Source of the DNA: an uncultured Ignavibacteria bacterium
GTDB lineage: Bacteria; Bacteroidota; Ignavibacteria; Kapaibacteriales; Kapaibacteriaceae
DNA: 64,000 bases
Direction of reading: 5' to 3'
Assembly (NCBI GenBank): GCA_903939735.1
Contig: CAJAIA010000030.1
Coordinates: 1 to 64,000, forward strand
In this document: positions 35,101-45,992 of the stretch, one piece after another
How the letters are laid out: each line of letters starts with the position of its first letter
Position numbering within the stretch: position 1 is the stretch's first letter
Position numbers and translations under genes: made by a program
Notes under the pieces: model-generated
The model's input: the letters and a program-made list of their open reading frames with translations, nothing else
What the model was told of the DNA's origin: nothing
Databases searched by the model: none

Positions 35101-38100
35101 GGTATTGTCGCCATGCACGAAGAACGCGAGCTGGCGATAATAGAAGAGATCCCACGGGCGGAAGATGCGTGCAGCGAATCGCTCCTCTCCATACCGGAGA
35201 TTTCTGGCACGTACAACCAGCGACTGTTCATTGAGATAGATCTGCTGATACGGATCCGGATTCTGCAATTGCTGCGGAGGCTGGACACCCGGTGGCATCG
35301 TATAGAAGTCCGGTGCTGAGTTATTCTCTTCCCGATTGACGTAGGCAACCTGCAGAACCGAGTCATTGCGGTCGACGTTGGCCTGAAACTGGTGATTGCG
35401 GAGCCAGTAGGATCCAACAACTCCCCAATCTGCAATTGCTACACGAACGACACCACCTTGGAAGTGGATGCGGACATACTGGATGTTCGTGAAGAGCGGA
35501 TTGCCTACAATTGAATCCGGCTGACGGACAGGGATGCGGAATTGATACCACCCAGCCGCAGGATTACCACCCACGATTTGAGGATTGGTCGACGGATTCG
35601 GATTCAGATTGACTTCATACCGGAAGTAGCTGTTATCAAGCGAGATCGTCTGACCGTTATTCTTGTTGAGGATTTCCGTGTCGGGAAACTGACCGTTCTC
35701 CGACTGTGTAGCGTTGCCTTCGAAGTTGTTGTACTTCTCGAACTGCGACTCATTCTGATTTTGACGATCCGCGGCAAAGTCAAAGAAGTAGTCATCACGT
35801 GCAGGATCATCTTCGCGATTCAAAGGATCGGGATACACGGAGCGCTCTGATGCATTGATGAGCGTATCAATGCCTCGGTCTTCACCAACATCAATCAGGT
35901 TGTTTGGCGGAGGATTATCCTCCGTATTGAGGCGTTGGTTCGGGATAACATCTTCACTCACCTGTCCAAGATCAACAAACATGCGCGAACCCGGTTCGTA
36001 GCTGTCAATGCGCATCATGATTTCGATGTAGTCGATGTTGTCGTTGTCGAAGTTCGTGTTGAACGGCGACAGCAAACGCATCATGCCACCCCAAATCTGC
36101 GGCTTATGCTCAGCGATGTACGCCTGCGTTCGCGCACGCACATCGAGCGAATCAGGATCATTCCAGCGTGGGTTCTTCGCGTCGAGAAACTCGGGATTCG
36201 GATTGTAGATACCGCGCTCGAGGGGATCGAACGTGATACGAATAGGATTGATGTTGTTCCTACCCTGAATGCGAGCACGGTTCGGATAAACGTCCGCCTG
36301 AGCTACGTCAGGGACGAACTTCTGGTACCAGAACGTCTTGCCCTTAAACTTCACGGCCGTCGTATCGGAGTCCCAAAGCGTCCGATCCTGCGATGCAGAT
36401 GCATGCTGCCACAGCGTAGGCGTCATACCGAACGATAGATATCGTCGTGCGCTCTCGAAATCGTCGACATACGCTACAGCCTTCCCCAGATCGCTTGCGA
36501 CCGTAGAGACACGCTTGTTTGGCGTTGGGGACACCATGGCCCATTCACCGTTGAAGGTGATTGTCGACTTCTCCTTCGTGTCGAGTCCTGGCAATGCATC
36601 AAGAGCGCGCGTCAACCATGGAAGCTCAGCATTGAATTTCGCATCAACACCAAACATCATATTGGCATTTGGCTCTTGTCCGGGAAGCACTCGGTCGATG
36701 ATCGCTGCCTGGTCATAGTTCATGAGGGTCATACCAATCGAACCACTCATGCGACGCTTGTTGAACAGGATCATGTCTGCCCGCATACCAAGCAACGTAC
36801 GTGTCGTCAGATTGAACACATCGTTCTTCTCGTACTCGATGTTCAGATTCGCATTTGGAAGCAATGCTCGAGCATTGAGGATCGAGAGCGTACCCGTGTA
36901 GTAATCAATCGTGAAGTCTGTGCCTTCGCGCAGCGGCGCACCGTCGAGTGTAACTCGCACTGAGCCCGGGGCTAGCTGATATGTCAACGGAATCCGATTG
37001 CCACTCGCCTGTCCTGCAGCCTCACCAACGATCAAGAAACGATCCTTCGCCGTGACGAGTCGAGCGGCTAGGTCCGTCGTGTCGTACACTTCATTAAACA
37101 CATACTCTTCGGCAAGCTGTGCATTCCCTTGCTTTCGGAAGTAATCACGGAGGCCTTCCCGGAACGGCTCCAAGCTTGGGAATGTGATCTCGCCGCGTTG
37201 TGCATTAAACACCGGTGGACGAGCGTCGAACACTCCATCCGGGGGCTGCGCACCAGTTCCGTTGTTCACTTGGTCGATGCGGAAGATTGTCGGGATCTTA
37301 TCGGGAGCACCCGCGAGAACATCGGCCGAATCGTTGGTGGAGCGATAGTACCACATGCCAATCTTGGCATCCTGCGGATTGACGTTCGCGATACCGATGT
37401 TGTAGATGTTCTTCATGAAGCGCTTCCACAGCGTCCGGAAACCCGGTTGCATCTGTGGACGTGCAATCAGCTTGAGGATCAATGTGTCGCGCTCGTTCAC
37501 ACCGTCCGACGAGCTCAGCATCCCGTATGTCAAATCGTCGTCACGCGATGTCGTCGGACCAGCAATACGGTACGAGACCGCGTAATAGCGATCGGAACGG
37601 AGATTGAGGACTGTGATCGTGCCGAGGTTGAGATCGACCTCGTAGCGCCGAGGCTCGAGACGTGCGAAACGTCCACGTTCGACTTCCCCTGCCTTGATTT
37701 CTGCAGCCTTGAGGCTCGCCGGGTACCGCTCGCCCTGTCGATCACGAATCGGCTGAAGGTCAGCAAACGCAATGGCCTCGTTCGCCTGTACTTCCCGGAG
37801 ATCAGTCGTGGATTCCCATACTTCGACTTCCGCAACAACGAGAGAAGCACCTTCAGGGGGCAATACGGGCGTGGCAGATCGGAAGTAGGTGTTCCAAATG
37901 GCGAAGTACGCCGTGTCGAGGAAGAAGTGATTCCGCGCGTAATCGTATGCTCGGACGGTGATGTTTTGTCGTGATGACCCGCCTCGGGCGTTGATAAACT
38001 GACGTTCGCCGCGGCGCTGTGACGCAATGGTCTTGAGGAACAATGGACCAAACTGGAAGTCGGCGCGCACACCAAACAGGGTTTGTCCGCCCCCAATAAG

Positions 38101-38979
38101 CGTGCTTTGCGTCTCAAGATTTACGTTGCCGAACTCGACGCGCTTGATGATATCATCATCATACCCTTCGTATCCGACCTTAAAGCGATTGTTGAACTCA
38201 AACTGGTTAAGTGTATTCCAGTCAACGTTCATACGGAACTTATCGCCAATCCGACCGCTGACATTCACCTGGATGTTCTGGTTAAAGATTGGGGCAGACT
38301 GTGTCTGACCGAGAACCGAGGCGGTTCCGAGGCGCTGGGTATCCCATCGCCAACCAGCCTGGACGTTTACCTCGCCGTTGACGTTGATCGACACCTCTGG
38401 CTTGCCAAAGATGCCGAAGATGGGACTCTGCGGCAGCGGAATGGTAATGTTCGTCGCCTGATCGATAAGGACGCCAAGTTCTGCTGCCGACATCGGCTTC
38501 TTCATCTCGTACGTAAACAGCGATGAATCTCGTAGGCGGCGAAGCAAGGACTCGCGCTGTTCGGTGAGGTATGTCGCCATCTCAATGGGGACCATTGGAG
38601 TGACATCTATCCCCTCGAGAGCTTCGCGCATAATGATCTGGGACATCAGCGAGTCGACCACACGTGACGACTGATAGCCCTTTGGAATTGGTAGCGTTCG
38701 GTCACGTCGTTGTGCTTCCGTCGTCCCAAAACGGCGAATGCGGGTCGGAGGGAAAAACGACGGGAGATCGGTATTCGTAGGGTCACCAGTGGTGTATACG
38801 CTATCACGCCGAGCGGTATCAGCCAGCACAGTGTGAACCATCGACGACAGCACCCAAGCCGCTTGTTGCACACATGCGTCATGAAGGGGCTCTGAAGCAC
38901 GTCTCGAAGGCGTTCGGGTGCGCCCAAACGCCGAAACGGTGATCATGCACATGCATGTCACCGCAATTACTGCCGTCAT
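32200..38979 (-). CDS. sprA: SprA, type IX secretion outer-membrane translocon (gliding motility SprA/Sov)
   Basis: SprA forms the very large 36-stranded barrel through which type IX cargo crosses the outer membrane. The 2259-residue length is right for the family (about 2300-2500). A signal peptide opens the protein ([18 protein letters not shown]). N-terminal residues about 130-300 have the SprA signature with [13 protein letters not shown] and the long [17 protein letters not shown]-type strand. Many amphipathic strands rich in aromatic and asparagine residues follow. I chose ATG 38979 over GTG 39006 because it begins the signal peptide. It stands alone, upstream of parA by 113 bases on the same strand. 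PorV/PorQ-like cargo shuttle and a cargo protein are elsewhere in the window. Confidence 0.93.
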   Translation of the reverse strand: MTAVIAVTCMCMITVSAFGRTRTPSRRASEPLHDACVQQAAWVLSSMVHTVLADTARRDSVYTTGDPTNTDLPSFFPPTRIRRFGTTEAQRRDRTLPIPKGYQSSRVVDSLMSQIIMREALEGIDVTPMVPIEMATYLTEQRESLLRRLRDSSLFTYEMKKPMSAAELGVLIDQATNITIPLPQSPIFGIFGKPEVSINVNGEVNVQAGWRWDTQRLGTASVLGQTQSAPIFNQNIQVNVSGRIGDKFRMNVDWNTLNQFEFNNRFKVGYEGYDDDIIKRVEFGNVNLETQSTLIGGGQTLFGVRADFQFGPLFLKTIASQRRGERQFINARGGSSRQNITVRAYDYARNHFFLDTAYFAIWNTYFRSATPVLPPEGASLVVAEVEVWESTTDLREVQANEAIAFADLQPIRDRQGERYPASLKAAEIKAGEVERGRFARLEPRRYEVDLNLGTITVLNLRSDRYYAVSYRIAGPTTSRDDDLTYGMLSSSDGVNERDTLILKLIARPQMQPGFRTLWKRFMKNIYNIGIANVNPQDAKIGMWYYRSTNDSADVLAGAPDKIPTIFRIDQVNNGTGAQPPDGVFDARPPVFNAQRGEITFPSLEPFREGLRDYFRKQGNAQLAEEYVFNEVYDTTDLAARLVTAKDRFLIVGEAAGQASGNRIPLTYQLAPGSVRVTLDGAPLREGTDFTIDYYTGTLSILNARALLPNANLNIEYEKNDVFNLTTRTLLGMRADMILFNKRRMSGSIGMTLMNYDQAAIIDRVLPGQEPNANMMFGVDAKFNAELPWLTRALDALPGLDTKEKSTITFNGEWAMVSPTPNKRVSTVASDLGKAVAYVDDFESARRYLSFGMTPTLWQHASASQDRTLWDSDTTAVKFKGKTFWYQKFVPDVAQADVYPNRARIQGRNNINPIRITFDPLERGIYNPNPEFLDAKNPRWNDPDSLDVRARTQAYIAEHKPQIWGGMMRLLSPFNTNFDNDNIDYIEIMMRIDSYEPGSRMFVDLGQVSEDVIPNQRLNTEDNPPPNNLIDVGEDRGIDTLINASERSVYPDPLNREDDPARDDYFFDFAADRQNQNESQFEKYNNFEGNATQSENGQFPDTEILNKNNGQTISLDNSYFRYEVNLNPNPSTNPQIVGGNPAAGWYQFRIPVRQPDSIVGNPLFTNIQYVRIHFQGGVVRVAIADWGVVGSYWLRNHQFQANVDRNDSVLQVAYVNREENNSAPDFYTMPPGVQPPQQLQNPDPYQQIYLNEQSLVVRARNLRYGEERFAARIFRPWDLFYYRQLAFFVHGDNTMPSSVVPGSSPPAYAFVRFGVDSANYYEYRRPLLRGWQDLRINVADMTAVKQQRDQMRTNDRQEFPVPGDQQGIFAIKGNPIMTRVSFFGFGVANPAERYPNELSTTMWVDELRVVEPIDDNDWAGVASTTLKLADIGDFTASINHSTPNFHRLEERFGNRLQTTNWNATLQVGLEKFLPQEMRETKIPITYTHNELAETPLFQAQNDVNLEAAALATARDTLATGGTQEAADRAAQEVRMRSQRVRVQDQWALTGLRLGIPSKAWYVDDIFNKLTFNFAYAQEFERSQVVQQRFDWRWRLRVDYAVTLPAKYHASPLKFLGDVWGLKAYKDTKINFLPQTITANIGMTRARTTEQSRFLLQPSPIVREFLSEQTFGFNWRIVENGFLSPILDYKAVSGSTLVPLELDVNGRQRSGSQLASQMFFANGRVLDLGMNNMFNQTVTLSFRPRLPDVLGLNRLLETTGSYNVNYGLMDPLQPDPAQRDVVRTARYTSTFRLSPVFRWRQIGSEIFGTAKKGSADVLSVIQEILFGFDNLTFTFNQANTAVNNGVLGGTGFTNLWARTLTFRDNNSLWGPSTAYQLGLVSNPHGGISMVGSPVFPFFRFETTPGIRPANAVMQDDYSQRSTFQFQTNRPLWPGATLDLNMRTDIGYTRNQRVVTDVNGLPTFTNVNKRQTLERSFISFPDMPFGLFGNNVESVIRLYNERKAVIEADADTIGRSLRLLDALGESFRDGFSALSLFNGELGRVLPALNWTLRWDGIEKIGPFKGLAQRIFIEHAYQGTYTENARINDNGRVVEVQQIRAGFTPMIGVNMSFDERRLNGLLTATARYNVTTTHGLNASARSTISRETAHELQIQASYLRRGVSLKFLGLDLQNDMEFSFNTQVRRNLRAQYDVLDYKGPDGSLVDGTTQITIEPRARYTISNRVTASAFFRYEGNFSEGAANPGFSTSQVGIDIRLSISGGR

Positions 38980-39138
38980 AGAGCTTCGTGTTGACCCGTC
39001 AATCACGCCAGGCAGCTCACCAAATGGTTGTTAGAGATCGTACTGCGCATACCAAAACACGGCATGCAAGCATTGTACCAAACGGTGAGTATAGGCCCCC
39101 GCGCCGAATGTTGATGATGAACAATATACGTCGTAACG

Positions 39139-39146
39139 TACTTTTG
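39139..39146 (+). promoter_or_regulatory. -7 box TACTTTTG before the GH2-like gene
   Basis: TACTTTTG is an exact TAnnTTTG match, 42 bases before the ATG at 39189. It lies in the 209-base divergent region shared with sprA. I saw no clear sprA promoter on the other strand. Confidence 0.45.
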
Positions 39147-39188
39147 CAGTCTGCACGAAGTACTCGCATTCCTATTGCATTAGGCGTC

Positions 39189-41777
39189 ATGATCCGTTGT
39201 CTTTCCCTCCTGCTCTGCACCGTTTTGGCCACGTCATCGATTCTGATGGCTGGCGATGGTGATTACGTCCAGCTCGGACCCGAGCAGATTTCGACCTTTA
39301 TTCCAAGCGAAACGCGCACCGTTATCAATTTGAGCGGCACGTGGCAGCGCGTTATCGATGATGCTACGGAGCCAGTTCAGGTTCCCGGATCTGTTGAACG
39401 GGGCTCTGTAGTGACACTGCGTCGCACCATCAACGTCCCGGCATCGATGGTCAATCGGCACGCATGGAACATCTACTTCCTCGGCATTGTCGATGAATTC
39501 GAACTCCGTGTTAACGGACGGTACATCATGCGCTATCCAGGCGGTATGACGCCGTTCACGGTGGCAATTCCCGACCGAGCCATTCAGGCTGGCAACAACA
39601 CAATTGAGCTCACAATTGCCCCAACAAGTGAGTTGACATCGCTGGTCGAGCGGTTTACGCGTTCGGCTCGCACACGCAGCATGGGCATCCTGCGCGAAGC
39701 ATTCCTTATCGGAACTCCCCATGTCTGGACAAGCGACGTCCATGTCCGCACATCGGTTTCGAATGGATATGGCTCTATCCGTGTAAAGGCCACAGTAAAC
39801 GGAGGAATGGTTGAGCGCTTGATGGGCGGCCAGCTCCCGGGTAATGCATTGGCTCAAGGCAAGGCTACAGTTGCCGTCGAAGCCCTGCTCCGCTCGAAGC
39901 GCGATGGCATTGTTGTGGCTCGCTCAGGAGCCGTCCTTACGACGATTGAGCGATCACGTCAGCAGAGCGTTGCACTTAACCTGGGTATCGGGCAACCACA
40001 ACGCTGGAGCGTTGCGCACCCAGACTTGTACGATCTCGTCATTCAAATCACACGTGAAGGCCAACAGGTCGATGTGTACAATACTCCCGTTGGATTCCGT
40101 ACGGTCGGCATTGCGAGCACAGCATCTGGTCGTGTGATTACGATCAACGACACGACCACAGCCATACATGCAATCGACTACGTTGAGCATTTCCCGCAGC
40201 TTGGTACGTCGATGTCCTGGAAGCAGATGGAGCGCGACGTGTCGCTGTTGAAGACGCTCGGCGTGAATGTGGTCCGCCTCCGCGGTGCGAGCCCTCACCC
40301 GTACTTCCTTTACCTGTGCGATAAGTATGGTCTGATGGTAATGGCCGAGTTACCAGCGACCGATGTGCCCTCCCCATTGATGCAGCAAGCGGAGATTCTC
40401 GCTCGACTTCGCAATGGAGCTGAGCGCCTGGCCACCTATGCCGACACTCATCCGTCGGTGATTGCGCTTGGCGTAAGCGATGGACTTGAAGAGGGTGCCG
40501 ATGCGGTGTCTTCCTACCACGCTGATTTGGTTCAGTTCTTCCGCAAAGCCACGTCGAAGTTGCTCTACAAGGTTGTTCAGGCTGGGATGTACGAAAAGAC
40601 CAGCGAAGGTGGATTTGATATCGTGGTGATGAGTTTCCGAGCAACACGTGATCGTGATCGATTCAATCAACTCATGGCACCGATCGCGCAGCAATTCCGT
40701 GCGGCAGCCGTCTTTACTGAGTTTGGATCCCGCATCTCCCCTGCCAATACCAATGGTTACGACGATCCGTTGTCGAATGAGGCACAAGCTCGCGTTATCC
40801 GGGACTGCTACAGGTCAACGTTCGCTGCTGGATTAGCAGGTGTAGTCGTATGGGGATTCGCCGACTACTCCCTTGAGCGCCCAACGATGCTAGCCGATCA
40901 TTTTGACGCATATCTGTCAACCTCCGGTCTCCTCGACGAATGGCGACAACCTCGAGTAGCGTATGCAATGCTTAAGTCGCTGATCAACGACGAGAAAGAA
41001 CCACTGATCCAAGCAGACGAAGAGATCTTCAGCACTCCTATCGTCTTCATCATTGGGGGTATTCTTCTTGCGTTGATCATGGCCTTCCTCATCAATCGGT
41101 CACGCCGCTTCCGTGAGTATCTCATTCGCGCAATCGCACGTCCGTACAACTTCTACGCAGACATCAGAGACCAACGCATTCTGTCCATTCCACAGACAAC
41201 GTTCTTGGGTATTGTGATTGCGAGTTGTGCCGGACTCGTCGTAGCATCGGTGTTGTTCTACGCGCGTGTCGATTCAAATCTCGAGTACATTCTGCACCTC
41301 ATCGTACCATCGGACTTCGCATACGAGGTCGTACGCTTTGTATCGTGGCGCCCGACACTCGCAGTGCCGTTGTGGTCGGCAATTGTGTTCAGCCTTTTCG
41401 TCCTTGCAGCCTCGATGCTGCGCATCGGTGCGATGTTTGTCAAGGCTCGCATCTACTTCCGCGACACCATGACAATCGTCGTCTGGTCGTCCCTTCCATT
41501 GGTCGTACTGCTTCCAATTGGCGTCGCGCTCTACCAAGCATTGAGCACCGATGCGCTTTCACTTTGGGTTCCAGTGTTGATTCTCGCTCTCATTGTGTGG
41601 TCACTTCTACGAACGCTTCGTGCTACGTCGGTGGTCTTCGACGTACCGTCGAGCATTGTCTACTCAATCGGTCTTGGTCTTGTCATTGCACTGGCTGTTA
41701 TCCTTCTGATTACGTGGAATGCATCGTACGAAGCATTTGACTTCGTCCGGTATTATTTCACTGTGGTTAGTGCGTAG
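39189..41777 (+). CDS. GH2-like (beta-galactosidase-type) ectodomain fused to a C-terminal multi-helix membrane domain
   Basis: The 862-residue protein has a signal peptide (ending SSILMA), a jelly-roll sugar-binding domain (about 30-150; WNIYFLGIVDEFELRVNG), an immunoglobulin-like domain (about 170-300) and a TIM barrel (about 330-590; SWKQMERDVSLLKTLGVNVVR). The acid/base site that reads N-E in active GH2 enzymes is Ser430-Asp431 here, while the nucleophile position keeps Glu511 (FTEFG). From about 612 on, five or six transmembrane helices follow with a Yip1-like look. The catalytic half should lie in the periplasm. It may be a weak or dead glycosidase used for binding. ATG 39189 starts the signal peptide. 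Confidence 0.78.
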   Translation: MIRCLSLLLCTVLATSSILMAGDGDYVQLGPEQISTFIPSETRTVINLSGTWQRVIDDATEPVQVPGSVERGSVVTLRRTINVPASMVNRHAWNIYFLGIVDEFELRVNGRYIMRYPGGMTPFTVAIPDRAIQAGNNTIELTIAPTSELTSLVERFTRSARTRSMGILREAFLIGTPHVWTSDVHVRTSVSNGYGSIRVKATVNGGMVERLMGGQLPGNALAQGKATVAVEALLRSKRDGIVVARSGAVLTTIERSRQQSVALNLGIGQPQRWSVAHPDLYDLVIQITREGQQVDVYNTPVGFRTVGIASTASGRVITINDTTTAIHAIDYVEHFPQLGTSMSWKQMERDVSLLKTLGVNVVRLRGASPHPYFLYLCDKYGLMVMAELPATDVPSPLMQQAEILARLRNGAERLATYADTHPSVIALGVSDGLEEGADAVSSYHADLVQFFRKATSKLLYKVVQAGMYEKTSEGGFDIVVMSFRATRDRDRFNQLMAPIAQQFRAAAVFTEFGSRISPANTNGYDDPLSNEAQARVIRDCYRSTFAAGLAGVVVWGFADYSLERPTMLADHFDAYLSTSGLLDEWRQPRVAYAMLKSLINDEKEPLIQADEEIFSTPIVFIIGGILLALIMAFLINRSRRFREYLIRAIARPYNFYADIRDQRILSIPQTTFLGIVIASCAGLVVASVLFYARVDSNLEYILHLIVPSDFAYEVVRFVSWRPTLAVPLWSAIVFSLFVLAASMLRIGAMFVKARIYFRDTMTIVVWSSLPLVVLLPIGVALYQALSTDALSLWVPVLILALIVWSLLRTLRATSVVFDVPSSIVYSIGLGLVIALAVILLITWNASYEAFDFVRYYFTVVSA

Positions 41778-41786
41778 GATCTCGTG

Positions 41787-42845
41787 ATGCCGGTTCTGAT
41801 TCCATCGGATCATCGCGATCTCAACGAACGTGAACGCGCTATTCTTCAGGCTATCGTCCAGCTCTTTGTGTTGCACGCCACGCCAGTGGGCTCGCGCGTG
41901 GTTTCGAAGTTTCTCGAACGCACCCTGCCTCTGAGTCCGGCAACGATTCGCAATACGATGTCCGACCTCGAGGCAATGGGATACATCACGCATCCCCATA
42001 CGTCCGCAGGTCGAATGCCCACCGATCGAGGCTATCGATTCTATGTTGACTCGCTTGCCGACTTCTCACGCCTCACAAACGAGGAACTGAGCGCGGTTGA
42101 ACACGATCTCTTAACGGTGCCGCGTGAGAGTGTTACGCGAGACGCCTCTCGCCTTCTTGGATCACTCAGTCGACACCTCGCGATGGTGCAGCTGCCACAG
42201 GTTACCGAGGCGCGCGTTCAGCATGTAGAGATCATCTCGCTTTCGTCAGACCGGCTCCTCGTGATCATAGCTCTCGACAGCGACATCGTCAAGACACTTA
42301 CGCTTGAATCGAACGATGTTGTTGATCCCACAACACTTCGTGCTGTTACACAGCAGCTCAACGAGCGCCTTGCTGGTCGTCCATTGAGTACAGTGACTGA
42401 TGCGCTGCCAGACCTTCTTCATACGTCGTCAAGTTCGTCTCCCGGCCTCCTGCGCTTGTTTGTCGATCAGGTGTCGCACCTACTGCGGTCGCCATCGTCA
42501 GGTTCCGTGCACATCAGCGGCGCACAGAACCTTATCACACAGCCCGAATTCGATGCTCCAGACCGACTCAAAAGTGTGATCGAACTGGTTGAGAATGAAG
42601 ATGTTGTGGTCCACCTTCTTGGATCATCAACCGAGGCAGGACGGATCTCCGTGCGCATCGGCCATGAGCTCTCTGATCCGGCCATGCATGACTACAGCCT
42701 CATCGCCACGACATATCGTGCAGGCAACGCAACTGGTTCTCTCGGCATCATTGGTCCGCGCCGGATGGATTATGGTCGCATGATCTCAATTGTTCAACTC
42801 ATGTCATCGGTGCTCACTCGAACTCTTGGTGAACACACACCATAG
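41787..42845 (+). CDS. hrcA: Heat-inducible transcription repressor HrcA
   Basis: HrcA represses heat-shock operons by binding CIRCE elements, and is kept active by GroEL. The 352-residue protein has the N-terminal winged helix (about 10-85; LSPATIRNTMSDLEAMGYI) with the HTSAGRMPTDRGYRFYVD motif, a GAF-like middle and the C-terminal segment GSLGIIGPRRMDYGRMI. AGGA lies 7 bases before ATG 41787; a GTG just upstream is less likely. grpE and dnaJ follow, the classical order. I found no CIRCE inverted repeat near it. Confidence 0.95.
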   Translation: MPVLIPSDHRDLNERERAILQAIVQLFVLHATPVGSRVVSKFLERTLPLSPATIRNTMSDLEAMGYITHPHTSAGRMPTDRGYRFYVDSLADFSRLTNEELSAVEHDLLTVPRESVTRDASRLLGSLSRHLAMVQLPQVTEARVQHVEIISLSSDRLLVIIALDSDIVKTLTLESNDVVDPTTLRAVTQQLNERLAGRPLSTVTDALPDLLHTSSSSSPGLLRLFVDQVSHLLRSPSSGSVHISGAQNLITQPEFDAPDRLKSVIELVENEDVVVHLLGSSTEAGRISVRIGHELSDPAMHDYSLIATTYRAGNATGSLGIIGPRRMDYGRMISIVQLMSSVLTRTLGEHTP

Positions 42846-42903
42846 GCCGAGGTCGTTCGTCCTTTGCCCCCTTCACATTGTCTAACTTCATTGCACTTCT
42901 CAC

Positions 42904-43437
42904 ATGTCAACAGTTTCGCCATCAGACGAGCCCCTTCGCACAGAGCATGACGCCAATCCATCTGATGAGTCTTCCGGTTCCGAACACGATCGCCTTCTTG
43001 CGGAGTTAGAGGAGTGGAAGGACCTCGCGCATCGGCGTACGGCTGAGATCGCGAACATGCAGCGGCGCGCCATACAGGAGCGCGTCGATCTAGAGCACCA
43101 TGCTGCCGAGAGAATGATTCAAAAACTCCTGCCAATTTTCGACGACTTGCACGCCGCGGTTGATGCCAGCACGAAGACAACCGACATCACAGCACTTCAG
43201 CAGGGTCTGGAGATGATCTACACCAAAACCGTGAAGATCTTCGAGGACGCGGGTGTATCGATTATCGAAGCCACGTCCGGTCAGCCATTCAACGTTGATG
43301 TCCACGAGGCGCTGATGATTTCACCGTCTGAGTTTCCTGAAGGCCATGTCATTCAGACCGTACAACGTGGCTACTCGCTGCATGAGCGTGTTCTGCGTCA
43401 TGCAAAGGTGATTACATCGTCAGGCTCAGACCAATAA
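42904..43437 (+). CDS. grpE: Nucleotide exchange factor GrpE
   Basis: GrpE drives ADP release from DnaK. The 177-residue protein has a polar N-terminal tail (1-35), a long helix for dimerisation (about 36-90; [20 protein letters not shown]) and the C-terminal beta domain ([25 protein letters not shown]). It lies 58 bases after hrcA and 22 bases before dnaJ. A weak -7-like TAACTTCA stands 19 bases before its ATG, but co-transcription with hrcA is more likely. dnaK is not in the window. Confidence 0.95.
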   Translation: MSTVSPSDEPLRTEHDANPSDESSGSEHDRLLAELEEWKDLAHRRTAEIANMQRRAIQERVDLEHHAAERMIQKLLPIFDDLHAAVDASTKTTDITALQQGLEMIYTKTVKIFEDAGVSIIEATSGQPFNVDVHEALMISPSEFPEGHVIQTVQRGYSLHERVLRHAKVITSSGSDQ

Positions 43438-43459
43438 CCCCCAATCGGATTACTACGAC

Positions 43460-44608
43460 ATGTCACAACGCGACTACTACGAAATTCTAGGTGTTTCCCG
43501 TTCTGCATCTGCCGACGAGATTAAGTCGGCATATCGCAAGCTCGCCATGCAGTATCATCCCGATCGCAATCCGGATAATGCTGAGGCCGAATCGATGTTT
43601 AAGGAGGCGGCAGAGGCCTATGAGGTTCTGTCGAATCCCGAAAAGCGATCGCGGTACGACCAGTTCGGACATGCAGGGATGCGTGGCGGACAAGACTATC
43701 ATCAGTACAGCAACATCAACGACATCTTCAGCGCGTTTGGCGACATCTTTGGTCAGTCCATCTTCGGCGACATGTTCGGACAACAACGTTCGGGCGGCCG
43801 ACGTCGCACACATAAGGAGCCGGGGGCCGATCTCAAGGTGCGCATGCCGTTATCCCTCGAAGATATCGCTGCAGGCATCGAGCGGACGATCAAACTCCGT
43901 CATTGGAAGTCATGCTCGACATGCTCTGGTGCAGGCACCAAAGAAGGCAGCGGTATGTCAACGTGCCAAACATGTCAGGGCACCGGCGAACTTCGCCAGG
44001 TGTCGCGTAGCGTGTTCGGTCAGTTCATCAATGTAGCACCGTGCGCGCAGTGCAGTGGCACGGGAGAAATCCTCAAGGACCCCTGCGACACATGTCATGG
44101 TGAAGGCCGTGTAGAAGGCGAAACGACTGTAAAGGTCACGATTCCCGCCGGCGTACACACTGGCAACTATCTCACCGTAACAGGCAAGGGGCATGCAGGA
44201 CGTCGTGGCGGCGAAGCTGGCGATGCAATCGTTGTCATCGAAGAACAAGAACACGATGTCTTTGAGCGCGAGGATGACGACGTCTACATCGATGTGATGT
44301 CAGATTTCGTCACGGCTTCTCTCGGTGGCGACATAACAGTGCGGACGCTCTTTGGTGAATCCGTACTGACCATTGAACCTGGTACGCAACCTGGGGCGAC
44401 GCTGCGCATGAAGGGCAAAGGAATTCCACACCTGAACAGCAAGGGTAGCGGCGATCAGTACGTTCGATTTAACATCTACGTACCAACAAAGCTCTCAAGC
44501 AAAGAGAAGGAAACACTGAAGGAACTTGGAAAGAGCGAGCATTTTTCTCCGAAAGACCAACGTCGTCGATCGGATGTGTTCGAAAAGATCAAGGGCGCGT
44601 TTTCCTAA
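43460..44608 (+). CDS. dnaJ: Chaperone DnaJ
   Basis: DnaJ delivers clients to DnaK and triggers its ATPase. The 382-residue protein is a complete type I DnaJ: J domain (1-70) with the HPD motif in YHPDRN, a short G/F region (about 75-115), and four zinc-binding repeats [24 protein letters not shown] and CDTCHGEG (about 152-220). Two client-binding beta domains and the dimerisation end follow. It completes the hrcA-grpE-dnaJ heat-shock unit. Confidence 0.97.
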   Translation: MSQRDYYEILGVSRSASADEIKSAYRKLAMQYHPDRNPDNAEAESMFKEAAEAYEVLSNPEKRSRYDQFGHAGMRGGQDYHQYSNINDIFSAFGDIFGQSIFGDMFGQQRSGGRRRTHKEPGADLKVRMPLSLEDIAAGIERTIKLRHWKSCSTCSGAGTKEGSGMSTCQTCQGTGELRQVSRSVFGQFINVAPCAQCSGTGEILKDPCDTCHGEGRVEGETTVKVTIPAGVHTGNYLTVTGKGHAGRRGGEAGDAIVVIEEQEHDVFEREDDDVYIDVMSDFVTASLGGDITVRTLFGESVLTIEPGTQPGATLRMKGKGIPHLNSKGSGDQYVRFNIYVPTKLSSKEKETLKELGKSEHFSPKDQRRRSDVFEKIKGAFS

Positions 44609-44653
44609 GATTCCTGGAGCAACACGCCTTCGTAAACCAGTCCAGAGGGACGT

Positions 44654-45130
44654 ATGAAGCGTGTTGTTACTACCCTACGCGAAACACTATCGGTCACTGC
44701 CCTCGAGGCTCGTGCCGTGCTCCTCGTTGCACTCGTGTTCTCTGTTGGCACTGCTGCGACATTCCTCGAGACCGAGTCAGATCTTCATGCTCATGCAACA
44801 GCAACACGTATCGACGAGATGCTCGACTCGCTTGAGCGTCGAGAGGACGCTACGTCTGGTCCGGTGAGCACAGATCAACAGAATGTGGAGATCACCCAGA
44901 CGTCGCCTCAGGAGGCGCGCGCGCCGACACATCCTCGACGCCCGATCAACCTGAATACCGCCACGGCAGCAGAGCTTGATGCGCTTCCAGGTGTCGGACC
45001 AGCCACGGCACAGGCAATCGTTGCGTCACGTGCGCGTAGCCGGTTTACCTCCACCGACGATCTGCTGGATATTCGAGGCATCGGTGAGAAGAAACTAGAA
45101 CGCATTCGACCGTATGTGACGGCGCCGTAA
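44654..45130 (+). CDS. ComEA-like helix-hairpin-helix protein with membrane anchor
   Basis: The 158-residue protein has one N-terminal transmembrane helix (about 18-38; AVLLVALVFSVGTAATFL), a polar linker and a C-terminal ComEA domain (about 95-155; INLNTATAAELDALPGVGPATAQAIVASR, then LLDIRGIGEKKLERIRPYV). ComEA domains bind double-stranded DNA without sequence preference, and act in DNA uptake when periplasmic. No other competence gene is nearby. The linker is long for ComEA, so a general DNA-binding role is also possible. Confidence 0.83.
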   Translation: MKRVVTTLRETLSVTALEARAVLLVALVFSVGTAATFLETESDLHAHATATRIDEMLDSLERREDATSGPVSTDQQNVEITQTSPQEARAPTHPRRPINLNTATAAELDALPGVGPATAQAIVASRARSRFTSTDDLLDIRGIGEKKLERIRPYVTAP

Positions 45131-45140
45131 TTTGCCGCCG

Positions 45141-45992
45141 ATGCAAACCACCGTCTATCTCCACCCCGAACGTACGATCATCGCGCATTGGAGCACGTAC
45201 GATCAAGCTCCCGTGCTTGACTCGTACATCGAACTCCAACCGCAGGACGATATCCGGTCGAACCTTCTTCCCGACGCGCAGTGCACGGTGTCTGTACATG
45301 CATCAGCGACACGCTGGCATCATTTCCCTATCGATCCCGAAGAAGACGTAATTCTGCGTCGCGGTTTCGAACTTGCAACCTGCATGCCCGATGTTGACCC
45401 AGACATTGATCTGGTAAGCGTTGTGAATGACAAGCTTGAGAGTAACGGCCGAATCTGGTGCGGTATGTGCATCGTGCCACGACATATCTCCGACGACATT
45501 GTCCGCCGTATCGGACCTGAGGTCCGCATCGTTCCCGATGTTGTCAGCGACATTCACGCCGCACGGATGACGATCACTCCACAACAGCATACATGGGCGC
45601 TCGTCGGACTCCGAGGTGAACGCTGGGTTTGCGCGCTCATTAGTCCCGAACATGTGATTACGCAGTGCGTGGCATTTCCACGAGATGCTACGCAGTCGTT
45701 CCTCGAGGGGGCACTTGAGAGCTTCTATGGGATCCGCAGCACGACACACGATGCAGTTGACCATGTACTGTTCTACGGTGATGCGCTCACGAAGACGACC
45801 TATGATGAACTCGCCAGCGAGCTTGCCAAGCAGTCAGTACGTATCGGTCGACTCCAACCATTCCGCCGCGTGGCTGCTGCGGTTGACGACTCGGTGAAGC
45901 GTTCGCTACTTGCCGTGGCCCACATTCTTAGTCCGATCGTTGCACCCGTCCTGCCCCAGTTTGAGGAGATCGAATCCGGTGCGAATCCATAG
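45141..45992 (+). CDS. DUF3822-like protein of the rsmD-coaD cluster
   Basis: This 283-residue protein of unknown function looks like DUF3822, a Bacteroidota family usually placed directly before rsmD and coaD, as here. The predicted fold is an actin-like ATPase related to the PilM/GspL group; strands such as HTWALVGLRGERWVCALIS and VDHVLFYGDAL fit this. The match rests mostly on gene order and overall pattern. ATG 45141 is preferred over TTG 45132. A TAATTTG heptamer, one base short of a -7 box, overlaps the comEA stop. Its 3' end contains the rsmD start. Confidence 0.62.
   Translation: MQTTVYLHPERTIIAHWSTYDQAPVLDSYIELQPQDDIRSNLLPDAQCTVSVHASATRWHHFPIDPEEDVILRRGFELATCMPDVDPDIDLVSVVNDKLESNGRIWCGMCIVPRHISDDIVRRIGPEVRIVPDVVSDIHAARMTITPQQHTWALVGLRGERWVCALISPEHVITQCVAFPRDATQSFLEGALESFYGIRSTTHDAVDHVLFYGDALTKTTYDELASELAKQSVRIGRLQPFRRVAAAVDDSVKRSLLAVAHILSPIVAPVLPQFEEIESGANP

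Noticed and set aside
37129-37974. 281-codon open frame and several other plus-strand frames inside sprA
   Set aside because: They lie wholly opposite sprA, show no family motifs, and their composition reflects the complementary codons of a biased gene.
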